Positions 36,127 through 44,854 of a stretch of 64,000 nt of DNA are shown here, piece after piece; the first letter of the stretch is position 1, and each line of letters opens with the position of its first letter. Under the pieces are notes generated by a model that did no database searches, was not told the DNA's origin, and worked only from the letters and a program-made list of their open reading frames with translations. Source of the DNA: an uncultured Flavihumibacter sp. GTDB lineage: Bacteria > Bacteroidota > Bacteroidia > Chitinophagales > Chitinophagaceae. The stretch is taken from NCBI GenBank assembly GCA_902168105.1, contig CABHOY010000036.1, positions 1 to 64,000 on the forward strand, in the 5' to 3' direction. Position numbers and translations under genes: made by a program.

Positions 36127-36609
36127 ATGACTAAATTGCGCATTGGGCTGGGAGTAGATTTTCATCAGTTAACAGAAGGAAGGGATTTCTGGTTGGGAGG
36201 GGTTTTGGTGCCTCACCATAAGGGAGCCATTGGGCATAGCGATGCCGACGTGCTGCTGCACGCCATTTGTGACGCCATGTTGGGTGCTGCCAGCCTGGGA
36301 GATATCGGGGTTCATTTCCCTGATACAGATAATACTTACAAGAATATTGACAGCAAAATATTGCTGAAACGTACGCTGGAGCTGATCGGTCAGAAAGGTT
36401 ACCAGGTAGTGAACATAGATAGCACGCTTTGCCTGCAGGCGCCCAAGATCAAACCATACGTGGGGCAAATGCAGGAAACAATTGCCGGTATACTCAATAT
36501 CTCCACCGAGGAAGTATCGATAAAGGCTACAACTACAGAGAAACTCGGTTTTGTAGGCCGTGAAGAGGGCGTGGTGGCTTATGCAACCGTCCTGCTGGAG
36601 AAAAATTAG
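36127..36609 (+). CDS. ispF: 2-C-methyl-D-erythritol 2,4-cyclodiphosphate synthase
   Basis: The 160-residue enzyme catalyses the fifth step of the non-mevalonate isoprenoid pathway. Zinc-binding Asp11 and His13 lie in GVDFHQL (Phe at the usual Val), the third ligand is in IGHSDADVLLHAICDAMLGA, and the C-terminal motif is KATTTEKLGFVGREEG. Length is standard. It opens a five-gene run with dut and three envelope genes. Confidence 0.95.
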   Translation: MTKLRIGLGVDFHQLTEGRDFWLGGVLVPHHKGAIGHSDADVLLHAICDAMLGAASLGDIGVHFPDTDNTYKNIDSKILLKRTLELIGQKGYQVVNIDSTLCLQAPKIKPYVGQMQETIAGILNISTEEVSIKATTTEKLGFVGREEGVVAYATVLLEKN

Positions 36610-36627
36610 ACTATGGACTATTTAAAA

Positions 36628-36635
36628 TACCTTTG
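36628..36635 (+). promoter_or_regulatory. Possible -7 box ahead of dut
   Basis: TACCTTTG matches TAnnTTTG five bp before the dut ATG, just after the ispF stop. If functional it would give a nearly leaderless transcript. A weak TTA lies 19 bp upstream (36606-36608). Confidence 0.3.
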
Positions 36636-36640
36636 CAACA

Positions 36641-37084
36641 ATGGCATCTATAACAGTAAAGATCATCAATAAATCCGCTAATCCGCTACCGGCTTACGCC
36701 ACAGCAGAAGCGGCCGGGATGGACCTTAGGGCCAGCCTGGAAACAGCTATTACACTGCAGCCTCTCGAAAGGATGCTGATACCCACCGGCCTGTTCATAG
36801 AGCTGCCTACCGGGTACGAAGCCCAGATCAGGCCACGTAGTGGTCTCGCTATCAAACAGGGCCTGACCTTGTTAAATACACCCGGCACAATTGATGCTGA
36901 TTACAGGGGAGAGATCAAGATCATTATGATCAACCTGTCTAACGAGCCGCAGGCAATTGCCCCCGGTGAAAGGATCGCCCAAATGGTGATCGCTCCATTT
37001 GTCCAGGCCCGCCTTGAAGCGGTAGAACTGCTGACAGAAACAGAACGTGGTGCCGGCGGTTTTGGCCACACCGGTAAATCTTAA
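36641..37084 (+). CDS. dut: dUTP diphosphatase
   Basis: The 147-residue trimeric dUTPase hydrolyses dUTP to dUMP, keeping uracil out of DNA. Motifs seen are I ([11 protein letters not shown]), II ([11 protein letters not shown]), III ([15 protein letters not shown]), IV (GERIAQMVI) and the flexible C-terminal motif V ([10 protein letters not shown]). It lies 31 bp after ispF, and the TPR gene follows after 3 bp. Confidence 0.96.
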   Translation: MASITVKIINKSANPLPAYATAEAAGMDLRASLETAITLQPLERMLIPTGLFIELPTGYEAQIRPRSGLAIKQGLTLLNTPGTIDADYRGEIKIIMINLSNEPQAIAPGERIAQMVIAPFVQARLEAVELLTETERGAGGFGHTGKS

Positions 37085-37087
37085 TAA

Positions 37088-38926
37088 ATGTTCAAAACCC
37101 ACAATACTAACAGGACCTTGCCCGGAAGGAGTGGCCTGCCAGCTTTAAACCGGTTGGTAAGCCGGTTATCCCTTTTAGTAACAGGTTTTTGTTGTGTGGT
37201 AGGAACAGCCTGTAACTCTTCAAAACCAGTCGCCTCCCGTGCTGCTTCCCGTCAGGTATATTCCGTGAAGGATTCTACTTTGCTGGAACAACGGGCAGAT
37301 AGTCTTTTCTACTCTGCTGAAAGGTCTAAAATGCTGGGCGATTACCGCACAGCCATTACGCAATTCTCTGACTATCTCCGCCTGAAAAGGAACAACCCCA
37401 CAGCTTACTACGAGTTGTCCCGCCTATTTATAGAGGTGCGCAATCCAGGTTATGCACTGGGTTTTGCCCGTAAAGCGGTGAGCCTGGACAGTACCAATAA
37501 ATGGTTCCAGATAACGCTGGCAGATGCCTTTGGCGTGAATGCCCAGTTTGATAGCGCCGCTACGGTATACAATCGCCTTGCCACCAGGTATCCTGAGAAT
37601 GATGAATATCTCTACAACAAGGGAATGTTCCTGGCGAAGGCCGATAAATCTGCAGAGGCGCTGGAAGTATTTGACTCATTAGAGAGAAAAGTGGGACTTG
37701 TAGAAGAACTGGCTTTTCAGAAGCAACGGCTTTATCTGAAGTTGAACAGGATGGAAGACGCGGCGGCGGAGGTTCATAAGCTGATTAATCAGAATCCGGA
37801 AGATGTTCGGTACTATATCGTTCTTGGAGATATCTATAATTCCAATGACCGTGTTGAAGAAGCGGCAGCTATCTACAATGAAGTGTTGCAACGGGACTCC
37901 GCTAATCCACGGGCGCTGATAGCATTGTCAGGTTATGCAAAGAAGGAGGGAAACTATACGCAGTACTGGGCTTATCTGACACGCGCTTTTGCTAATCCTG
38001 ATTATAACATTGATGAAAAAGTAGCTTATGTCTATCCCTACCTCCAAATGCAGGGAGTGGACAGCAGCAAATTGAGAGAAGGACTGCAGTTGGCACAATT
38101 AGTCATTGAAGCTCATCCCGAAGAGGCCAAGGCGTATGCCCTGCAGGCAGACATGTTCTCACAGGCAGGTATGCTGGACAGCGCACTGGTAGACTATAAT
38201 AAAGCTGTTACCCTCGATTCCACAAGGTTTACAGTGTGGTATCAGCTGATGTGGATCTACTCCCGTAAAGATGACTCCAATAACCTCCTGAAAGTGAGCA
38301 CAATTGTAGCAGAACGCTTCCCGAAAGAGTTTATGGGGCATTATTTCAAAGGGGTGGCGAACTTTTTGCTACAGAATTATCCTACATCCATCGAGGCGTT
38401 GAATATCGCATTACAGACCGCCGGCGGTAATGGCGACAAGAATACAAGAGCCGATGTTTACTCGCTGCTGGGAGATGCTTATCACGCAACCGGTCAACAT
38501 CAGCTGTCCGACAGCAGTTATGACCGCGCGTTGGCGCTGAAGCCGGATGATGCACTGGTACTGAATAACTTCAGCTACTATCTTTCCCTTCGCGGAGAGC
38601 AATTGACAAAAGCAGAGAGCATGTCTAAACGTTCACTGGAACTGGAGCCGGAAAGCACCAATTTTATGGATACATACGCCTGGATCCTGTTCCGCATGGC
38701 CCGCTACGAACAGGCCAGACAATGGATGGAAAAAGCCCTGCAGTCAGAAGAAGCACGTCAGAACCCTAATATGCTGGAGCACTACGGAGATATACTGTTT
38801 AACCTCCACGATGTGGACAAAGCCCTGGAATATTGGCAATTGGCCAAACAAAAAGGAGCTAATTCAGTAGGATTAGCCCGTAAAATTGCAGAAAAACGGT
38901 ATATACTTGCAACCGAAAGGGAATAG
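37088..38926 (+). CDS. Tetratricopeptide-repeat lipoprotein
   Basis: The 612-residue protein has a long, basic N-terminal region, a hydrophobic stretch and a lipobox-like GTACNSS (Cys near residue 42). TPR units follow through residue ~590, e.g. DYRTAITQFSDYLRLKRNNP, DYNKAVTLDSTRFTVWYQ and SYDRALALKPDDALVLNNF. These repeats serve as protein-interaction scaffolds in the envelope. The position between dut and a DUF4292 lipoprotein gene is common in this group, but its partners are unknown. Confidence 0.87.
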   Translation: MFKTHNTNRTLPGRSGLPALNRLVSRLSLLVTGFCCVVGTACNSSKPVASRAASRQVYSVKDSTLLEQRADSLFYSAERSKMLGDYRTAITQFSDYLRLKRNNPTAYYELSRLFIEVRNPGYALGFARKAVSLDSTNKWFQITLADAFGVNAQFDSAATVYNRLATRYPENDEYLYNKGMFLAKADKSAEALEVFDSLERKVGLVEELAFQKQRLYLKLNRMEDAAAEVHKLINQNPEDVRYYIVLGDIYNSNDRVEEAAAIYNEVLQRDSANPRALIALSGYAKKEGNYTQYWAYLTRAFANPDYNIDEKVAYVYPYLQMQGVDSSKLREGLQLAQLVIEAHPEEAKAYALQADMFSQAGMLDSALVDYNKAVTLDSTRFTVWYQLMWIYSRKDDSNNLLKVSTIVAERFPKEFMGHYFKGVANFLLQNYPTSIEALNIALQTAGGNGDKNTRADVYSLLGDAYHATGQHQLSDSSYDRALALKPDDALVLNNFSYYLSLRGEQLTKAESMSKRSLELEPESTNFMDTYAWILFRMARYEQARQWMEKALQSEEARQNPNMLEHYGDILFNLHDVDKALEYWQLAKQKGANSVGLARKIAEKRYILATERE

Positions 38927-38968
38927 CGAACTTCCCCTGGGAAACGGGAATGTATTGAATTAAAGATC

Positions 38969-39805
38969 ATGATGAAGCAAACATTAGCACTGATAGTATT
39001 AGGTATTGTAAGCACGGGACTCTTTTCATGCAGGCATAGCCGACAGATAGCAGGTACTTCTTTTCCTGTGACAGATACCACTCAGCATAACATTATTGCA
39101 AAAACAGACAGCGCATCAACAGCAGCTACCAACGCTTACAACAAAGAACTGCTCTCGAAACTGCGCAGCAACTATATATCATTCAATACTTTCTCCGCCA
39201 AATTAAAGATCGATTTTGAATCGGAGTCCAAACAAATGTCAGGCATCAACGCAAACATGCGTATGCAGAAAGACAGTTTCATCTGGATATCCGTATCAGC
39301 ACCTATCATCGGAGAAGTAGCCAGGGCCATTATCACACCTGATAGCCTGAAAGCAATCGACAAGTTCCATAAAATAGCATACCTCCGGGATATGAAGAAT
39401 GCAAAAGATATTCTGAATATCCCGTTCGATTTCAGGACCCTGCAGGACCTGATCATCGGGAACCCCATTTATCTGACAGATTCTGTGTACCAGGTGGTTA
39501 AAACACCCGCAGTTATTTCTTTTACATGCGACAGCACAATATTCACTAGTCTGTTCAACGTTTTTGCAGATGACTACATCCTCCAGCAAAGCAAGGTGAT
39601 GGATAAAGACAGTACACGCAAACGCTCGGTCGAACTCACATATGGTGAATACAAATCGCTGGATAAGATTAAATTTGCTACCCGCCGAAGGGTTTTTGTG
39701 GAAGAAAAAAGTTACACGAAGATCAACATGGATTTTAACAAAATAGATTTTGATCAGCCGGTGAGCTTTCCCTTCACCATTCCTTCCGGTTATTCAAGGG
39801 AGTAG
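38969..39805 (+). CDS. DUF4292 lipoprotein
   Basis: The 278-residue protein has a signal peptide with lipobox LFSCRHS (Cys ~20). The DUF4292 region has FNTFSAKLKIDFESESKQMSG, RMQKDSFIWISVSAPI and GEVARAIITPDSLKAI. It resembles LolB-like beta-sandwich lipoproteins that bind lipid, so a role in outer-membrane lipoprotein handling is an inference only. Start may be 38969 or the adjacent ATG at 38972. EnvC-like gene follows after 62 bp. Confidence 0.85.
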   Translation: MMKQTLALIVLGIVSTGLFSCRHSRQIAGTSFPVTDTTQHNIIAKTDSASTAATNAYNKELLSKLRSNYISFNTFSAKLKIDFESESKQMSGINANMRMQKDSFIWISVSAPIIGEVARAIITPDSLKAIDKFHKIAYLRDMKNAKDILNIPFDFRTLQDLIIGNPIYLTDSVYQVVKTPAVISFTCDSTIFTSLFNVFADDYILQQSKVMDKDSTRKRSVELTYGEYKSLDKIKFATRRRVFVEEKSYTKINMDFNKIDFDQPVSFPFTIPSGYSRE

Positions 39806-39867
39806 GCAGGCTCCGGAATGTATCTGAATTTGTAAATTGCTATTTTGCAGCTATCTTTAAAACCATC

Positions 39868-41313
39868 ATGCTGAATCTGAAGAAGTTTTTCCCGTTTGTA
39901 TTGATCTTAGGTTTACTACCGGCCTTGCTGAATGCACAGGCTCCCCAATTGTCGCGGGAAGAATTAGAGCATAGAAAGAAAGAGCTGCAGCGTGAGATTG
40001 ACGAAGCCAACGAGGCCCTCAAAACCACCAAGAGGTCCACAAAAGAGAGCTTGAGCCAGCTGCGGGCACTGCGTGACAAGATCACTCTACGTACCCGTCT
40101 TATCAATAATATCAACGAAGAGATCAACTTCATTAATGGCGACATCAATTCCGCCTACCGGGATATCAAAACCCTGGAAAAGGACCTGGATACGTTGAAG
40201 TCCCAATATGCACAGCTGGTCGTATATGCGTATAAAAATCGCAGTACTTACGACATGCTGAACTTCATCTTCTCTGCAGAAACTTTCAATGACGCTATCA
40301 AGAGATATCAGTATCTCAAACAATATAGGGACTACCGCCGACGGCAGGCTGATAACATCCTTGAAACACGTGTGCTGCTAAGTAAGAAAATAGAAAGCCT
40401 GCAGGAACAGAAAGAAAAGCGTTCAGGTACGTTAAAGGTAGAACAGGAACAACGTAGCATACTCGAAGTAGACAAGAAAGAAAAAGACAAGGTGCTGACC
40501 AACCTGAAAGGACGTGAAAAGGAGTTGTTGGCAGACATCAATAAGAATAAAAAAGACGCACAGAGAGTACAGTCAGCTATTCAGGCAGTAATCCGTCGTG
40601 AAATAGAAATAGCACGCAGGCAGGCAGAGGAAGAAGCTGCTGCCAAACGTAAAGCTGCTGCCGATGAGAAACGGAAACGTGACGAAGCCGCGAAGAAGGC
40701 CGCTGCCCTCGCTGCAGCCAATGCCGCTGCTGCCGCAAACGCTGCTAAGAATAATACCAATAACGCAGTTGCAGAAAATAAACCGGACCCTAAACCGGTT
40801 GACCCTCCTCCGGCTCCTAAACCACCGGCTCCTGAACCCGAAAAACCAGTACGTACCGAGAACGTCCTGGAAGCAACGCCTGAAGCCCTGGCATTGTCAG
40901 AAAGCTTTGAAAGCAATCGTGGTAAGCTGCCATGGCCGGTAACTTCCGGTCACATTATAGGGCACTTCGGTCGTCAGCAACATGCGGTGATCGAACGTAT
41001 CACAGTTGAAAATGATGGCGTGATCATCGGTACCAGTCGCGGAGCTGCTGTAAGGGCCATCTTCCAGGGAGAAGTAAGGACCGTAGCAGTTATTCCGGGA
41101 GGAGGTTCCCTGGTGATCATCAGGCATGGTCAGTACTTTACAAACTATGCACGTTTGCAATCAGTAAGTGTAAGAACCGGCGATAGGGTGAGCACAGGTC
41201 AGTTAATTGGTACAGCAGGTACAAATGAACTGGAAAACCTGGGAGAAGTGGAATTGCAGATCTACAGAGGGGTACAAAAACAAAACCCTGAGTTCTGGAT
41301 CAGAAAGAAATAA
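39868..41313 (+). CDS. EnvC-like murein hydrolase activator (degenerate M23 domain)
   Basis: The 481-residue protein has a signal peptide (VLILGLLPALLNAQ) and two long coiled coils over residues ~25-260. An Ala/Lys-rich and Pro-rich linker (VDPPPAPKPPAPEPEKP) leads to a C-terminal LytM domain. The domain lacks zinc ligands: the usual HxGIDI reads NDGVIIG, YxHL reads YARL, and HFE reads VELQI. This is the pattern of EnvC proteins, which activate amidases at the septum instead of cutting peptidoglycan. It is the last gene of the ispF-dut run and precedes a terminator. Confidence 0.85.
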   Translation: MLNLKKFFPFVLILGLLPALLNAQAPQLSREELEHRKKELQREIDEANEALKTTKRSTKESLSQLRALRDKITLRTRLINNINEEINFINGDINSAYRDIKTLEKDLDTLKSQYAQLVVYAYKNRSTYDMLNFIFSAETFNDAIKRYQYLKQYRDYRRRQADNILETRVLLSKKIESLQEQKEKRSGTLKVEQEQRSILEVDKKEKDKVLTNLKGREKELLADINKNKKDAQRVQSAIQAVIRREIEIARRQAEEEAAAKRKAAADEKRKRDEAAKKAAALAAANAAAAANAAKNNTNNAVAENKPDPKPVDPPPAPKPPAPEPEKPVRTENVLEATPEALALSESFESNRGKLPWPVTSGHIIGHFGRQQHAVIERITVENDGVIIGTSRGAAVRAIFQGEVRTVAVIPGGGSLVIIRHGQYFTNYARLQSVSVRTGDRVSTGQLIGTAGTNELENLGEVELQIYRGVQKQNPEFWIRKK

Positions 41314-41333
41314 CTCATTGAATTTATAAAGCG

Positions 41334-41369
41334 AAAAGGTTGTATGTCAAAGGCATACAACCTTTTTTA
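41334..41369 (+). terminator. Terminator after the EnvC-like gene
   Basis: A perfect 13-bp stem, AAAAGGTTGTATG/CATACAACCTTTT (41334-41366), is followed by a T-run. It closes the ispF-to-EnvC transcription unit. Confidence 0.9.
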
Positions 41370-41432
41370 TTTGGCGGCAAGGAACTTCTTCAACAAAACG
41401 CAATGGCAAAACATAATAAACAAAACATAATA

Positions 41433-41612
41433 GGAACCCGCTAAGGGTCTCCTGTTTGTAGCGCGGGTGTAAACCCCGGGAATGCATGTTTGTTGTCCGG
41501 ATGCCCGCAAAACGTGTTGTCACCCCCCTGGGCGCAACCCCGGGAACGAGTTGTTATTCCGTAGTGCCCGTTTAAATAAAAACCCGCCGGACATATACAG
41601 CCAGCGGGTTCC
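41433..41612. repeat. 180-bp MITE/REP-like element with 10-bp terminal inverted repeats
   Basis: The element is bounded by GGAACCCGCT (41433-41442) and its exact reverse complement AGCGGGTTCC (41603-41612). Inside are two imperfect direct repeats of ~36 bp, both starting AACCCCGGGAA and ending GCCCG (41472-41507 and 41536-41570), and further short GC palindromes. It is non-coding and lies between the EnvC-like and bshA genes. Directly to its left is an 11-bp direct repeat AAAACATAATA (41408-41418, 41422-41432). It resembles the small GC-rich repeats dispersed in Bacteroidota genomes. Confidence 0.5.
41573..41610 (-). terminator. Terminator of bshA (inside the repeat element)
   Basis: AACCCGCCGG (41581-41590) faces CCAGCGGGTT (41601-41610); on the minus strand the single mismatch is a G-U pair and the stem is followed by TTTTTATTT. 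It could terminate bshA transcripts 25 bp past the stop. Confidence 0.6.
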
Positions 41613-41635
41613 AGTTTATTGCAACAGCATGAAAA

Positions 41636-42787
41636 TCATTTATCTACAGATTCCAGCGCCCTGTTCATCACTTCTTCATACAAAGCCTCATACTGTGGGA
41701 TGATATTGTCAATATGAAAACGTTGTGCCTGTTCAAGCGCACCTTTACGCATGGCTGCCAGTAGATTGTCATCCAGCAACAGCTTGGTAGCGTGTTCCGC
41801 CATGCTATCTACATCTCCTACAGGACTCAGGTATCCGGTTTTTCCGTGAATATTCACTTCCGGCAAACCACCCGCATTGGAAGAGATCACGGGCACTTCA
41901 GCTGCCATAGCCTCCAGGGCAGCCAGACCGAAGCTTTCATATTCTGAAGGTAATACGAACAGGTCGGCAATAGACATCACGTCTTCCAGTTGTTCCTGTT
42001 TACCTACAAAACGGATATCGCCGCACAGATGCAAATCCCGGCACATCGATTCAATAGCTGGCCTGTCCGGCCCATCACCTACCAAAAGGAGTTTGGCAGG
42101 CACTTTTTCTCTCACCATCTGAAAGATCTTCACCACATCAGGAACACGTTTCACCTTACGGAAGTTAGACACGTGCAGCAGGATCTTTTCTCCGTTGGGA
42201 GCAATAGCATTCCTGAAATGCAATAGTTCTTTTTCCCGGCGTTTAAAACGCTCTATATCAACAAAGTTGTAGATGACTTCTATCTCTTTTTCGATCTGGA
42301 AGGATTTGTATGTTTCCTCCCGCAGATTATTAGATACCGCAGTGATAGCGTCCGACTCATTGATAGAGAAGGTCACCACCGGGGCGTAGGTCTTGTCTTT
42401 ACCCACCAGGGTGATATCTGTTCCGTGCAGCGTAGTGATAAATGGTACTGTCCGGCCTTGTTTGCTAACGATCTGTTTTGCCAGGTAGGCAGTAGATGCG
42501 TGCGGAATAGCATAGTGCACATGCAGCAGATCCAGCTGCTGATTTAATATAACATCCACCATAGTACTGCTCAGTGCAGACTCGTAGGGCGGAAAATCAA
42601 AAAGAGGGTAAGTAGGGACCTGCACCTCGTGATAATATATGTTGGCATGAAAGGCATTCAGTCTTACAGGTTGCTGATAGGTAATAAAGTGTACCATGTG
42701 GCCTTTATCTGCCAGCGCCTTGCCCAGTTCTGTCGCCAGTACGCCACTTCCACCATAAGTAGGATAACATACTATTCCAATTCGCAT
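41636..42787 (-). CDS. bshA: N-acetyl-alpha-D-glucosaminyl L-malate synthase (bacillithiol synthesis)
   Basis: The 383-residue GT4-family glycosyltransferase joins GlcNAc to L-malate in the first step of bacillithiol production. Its N-terminus MRIGIVCYPTYGGSGVLATELGKALA is typical of BshA. It also has HVHYAIPHA, LHGTDITLVG, the donor-binding LLVGDGPDR and the E-x7-E motif EYESFGLAALEAMA. bshB and bshC are not in the window. Confidence 0.93.
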   Translation of the reverse strand: MRIGIVCYPTYGGSGVLATELGKALADKGHMVHFITYQQPVRLNAFHANIYYHEVQVPTYPLFDFPPYESALSSTMVDVILNQQLDLLHVHYAIPHASTAYLAKQIVSKQGRTVPFITTLHGTDITLVGKDKTYAPVVTFSINESDAITAVSNNLREETYKSFQIEKEIEVIYNFVDIERFKRREKELLHFRNAIAPNGEKILLHVSNFRKVKRVPDVVKIFQMVREKVPAKLLLVGDGPDRPAIESMCRDLHLCGDIRFVGKQEQLEDVMSIADLFVLPSEYESFGLAALEAMAAEVPVISSNAGGLPEVNIHGKTGYLSPVGDVDSMAEHATKLLLDDNLLAAMRKGALEQAQRFHIDNIIPQYEALYEEVMNRALESVDK

Positions 42788-43033
42788 GTGTTGTTGTTTA
42801 AGTCTTAATACGGCAAACGCTTAGTGCCGGACGTTTAGCAGAATGCAGTACGCCTCACGCAGAACACAGTTTTTTACGTTAATGCAGAGTACAAAATTAT
42901 AACATTTTAAATTGACATTACTTTTAAATAGGATTAGCGGCGTGTTAAGCTTACCATGTAATATTTCTGTATGATCGCCCCGTTTGAATAACAATGTTAT
43001 TTAATTAGTTTTAGTCCCTAAATCAACGTGTTT

Positions 43034-44410
43034 ATGAGAAATTACCTGCTGCCGGCGCTGTTGGCCTTCACCATTCCGGTGTGTGCCCAACAGCAGGAGA
43101 ATGATTCCCTGGTATTACGACAACTGGCTACTGAAGTCCTGACACATAGTAAGGCATATTCTAATTTGAGAGATCTTACCCAGCAGGTAGGAGGCCGTCT
43201 GGCTGGTTCTCCGCAAATGGTAAAAGCTGAGAAATGGGGCGAAAAAGTGCTGAAAGAGGCCGGTGCAGATACTGTCTATATGCAGGCATGCCAGGTTCCC
43301 CATTGGGTAAGGGGCGCGAAAGAAGAGGTGCGGATCATTTCCCGCCGCCGCGATTACATACCACCGCTGAATGTGCTGGCATTGGGTAATTCCGTTGGTA
43401 GCAACCCGGCGGGTGTCACCGCTCCCGTGCTGGAAGTGTCTTCTTTTGAAGACCTGGAAGCTAAAAAAGACCAGGTAAAAGGAAAGATCGTGTTTTATAA
43501 CTACCATTTCAAGCCTGAACTTGTCCGTACTTTTGAGTCTTACGGAGATGCTGTAAAATATCGCGGACAAGGGGCCAGCCGGGCTGCCAAATATGGCGCG
43601 CTTGCCGTTGTAGTGAGGTCTATGAGCCATGGCGCCAACAACTTTCCCCATACAGGTGCAATGCACTATAATGACTCCTTCCCTAAAATACCGGCGGTAG
43701 CAGTTGGCCTGGAAGACGCCGATCTGCTGAGCAACCGTCTGAAAGGGGAGAAGGACCTGAAATTGTACCTGAAAACCAACTGTAAAATGCTGCCTGATAC
43801 AACAGGGCATAACGTGATCGGAGAGATCCGTGGTACTGAATTCCCCGACCAGATCATTACTGTAGGCGGACACCTGGACTCGTGGGACGTAAACCAGGGT
43901 GCACATGACGATGGTACAGGCTGTGTACAGTCAGTAGAATTACTACGTGCCTTTAAAGCATCAGGAATTAAACCTAAACGTACTATCCGGATAGTCCTGT
44001 TCGCCAACGAAGAAAATGGCACCCGTGGTGGTAAAAAATATGCAACCGAGGCAAAAGCCAAAGGAGAGCATCATATATTCGCATTGGAAAGCGATGCAGG
44101 CGGTTTTACACCAAGAGGTTTTGCATTCATGATGCCGGCCGAAAAGCAGGCTAAGATCATCTCCTGGGCGCCTTTATTCCGTCCATATGATCTATACGAC
44201 TTTGCAGCTACCGGCGGTGGTGTGGACGTAGGAGAACTGTATGAAGCAATAGGTACGCCAATGGGTGAACTAATGCCGGACTCCCAGCGTTATTTTGATC
44301 TGCATCATGCTGCCAATGATACTTTTGAAGCAGTGAACAAGAGAGAGCTCGAGCTGGGCGCCTTCAGTATGGCAGGGTTGATCTATCTGATCGATAAATA
44401 CGGACTTTAA
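43034..44410 (+). CDS. M28 family metallopeptidase (secreted aminopeptidase-like)
   Basis: The 458-residue protein has a signal peptide (LLPALLAFTIPVCAQ). A PA-domain insert comes next (~residues 130-240, VKGKIVFYNYHF). The di-zinc M28 core follows: GGHLDSWDVNQGAHDDGTG, FANEENGTRGGKKYA, ALESDAGGFTPRGF, and the last His in LHHAANDTFEA. It likely trims amino acids from peptides in the periplasm or outside the cell. The ATG at 43034 is preferred to the in-frame GTG at 43028. A small membrane protein gene follows after 25 bp. Confidence 0.92.
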   Translation: MRNYLLPALLAFTIPVCAQQQENDSLVLRQLATEVLTHSKAYSNLRDLTQQVGGRLAGSPQMVKAEKWGEKVLKEAGADTVYMQACQVPHWVRGAKEEVRIISRRRDYIPPLNVLALGNSVGSNPAGVTAPVLEVSSFEDLEAKKDQVKGKIVFYNYHFKPELVRTFESYGDAVKYRGQGASRAAKYGALAVVVRSMSHGANNFPHTGAMHYNDSFPKIPAVAVGLEDADLLSNRLKGEKDLKLYLKTNCKMLPDTTGHNVIGEIRGTEFPDQIITVGGHLDSWDVNQGAHDDGTGCVQSVELLRAFKASGIKPKRTIRIVLFANEENGTRGGKKYATEAKAKGEHHIFALESDAGGFTPRGFAFMMPAEKQAKIISWAPLFRPYDLYDFAATGGGVDVGELYEAIGTPMGELMPDSQRYFDLHHAANDTFEAVNKRELELGAFSMAGLIYLIDKYGL

Positions 44411-44435
44411 TCCTTACCTGTTTCAAATAAACAAT

Positions 44436-44813
44436 ATGCGCAGATTTCTTTTTATGGTAGTGGGTGGTGTAGTGGTGGTGTTGGCCCTTTTTTTCATGTA
44501 TAGATATTACTTCGTATTCGGTCGCGGGGTAAAAGCCGGAGAACTGAATTACTTCGTGGAGAAAGGATATGTCTTCAAGACGTACGAGGGACGCCTTATT
44601 CAGAGCGGATACCGCTCTAAACAACCGGGAGCGCTGCAATCAAATGAGTTCCAGTTCTCGGTGGTGGACGAACGTATAGCGCAGCGGCTGATGTCGAGCA
44701 GTGGAAAGTTTGTGGAGCTGCACTATAAAGAATATCTGGGCGCCGTCCCCTGGAGAGGTTTCAGCAACTTTATTGTAGATAGTGTGATCACGGTAAAAGA
44801 TGTAGTGTATTAA
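44436..44813 (+). CDS. Conserved membrane-anchored protein of unknown function
   Basis: The 125-residue protein has one N-terminal membrane helix (FLFMVVGGVVVVLALFFMYRYYFVF) and a ~95-residue soluble domain (GELNYFVEKGYVFKTYEGRLIQSG, KFVELHYKEYLG). Relatives in Bacteroidota have sometimes been labelled 6-phosphogluconate dehydrogenase, but no dehydrogenase motif is visible here. The domain is probably outside the cytoplasm. It may be co-transcribed with the M28 gene. Confidence 0.75.
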   Translation: MRRFLFMVVGGVVVVLALFFMYRYYFVFGRGVKAGELNYFVEKGYVFKTYEGRLIQSGYRSKQPGALQSNEFQFSVVDERIAQRLMSSSGKFVELHYKEYLGAVPWRGFSNFIVDSVITVKDVVY

Positions 44814-44850
44814 AAATCAGGGACCAGGAATTATAATTCCTGGTCCCTGT
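44812..44850. terminator. Terminator between convergent genes
   Basis: CAGGGACCAGGAATT (44818-44832) and AATTCCTGGTCCCTG (44835-44849) are perfect 15-bp arms with a 2-base loop. The A-run on the left gives a T-run on the minus strand, so it mainly serves the gene at 44855. Confidence 0.85.
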
Positions 44851-44854
44851 TCGT

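Noticed and set aside
41433..41612. CRISPR array or tRNA-like structure
   Set aside because: The two internal repeats are imperfect and only two in number with one short spacer, and no cloverleaf or CCA-type arm pattern fits; a small mobile repeat is a better explanation.
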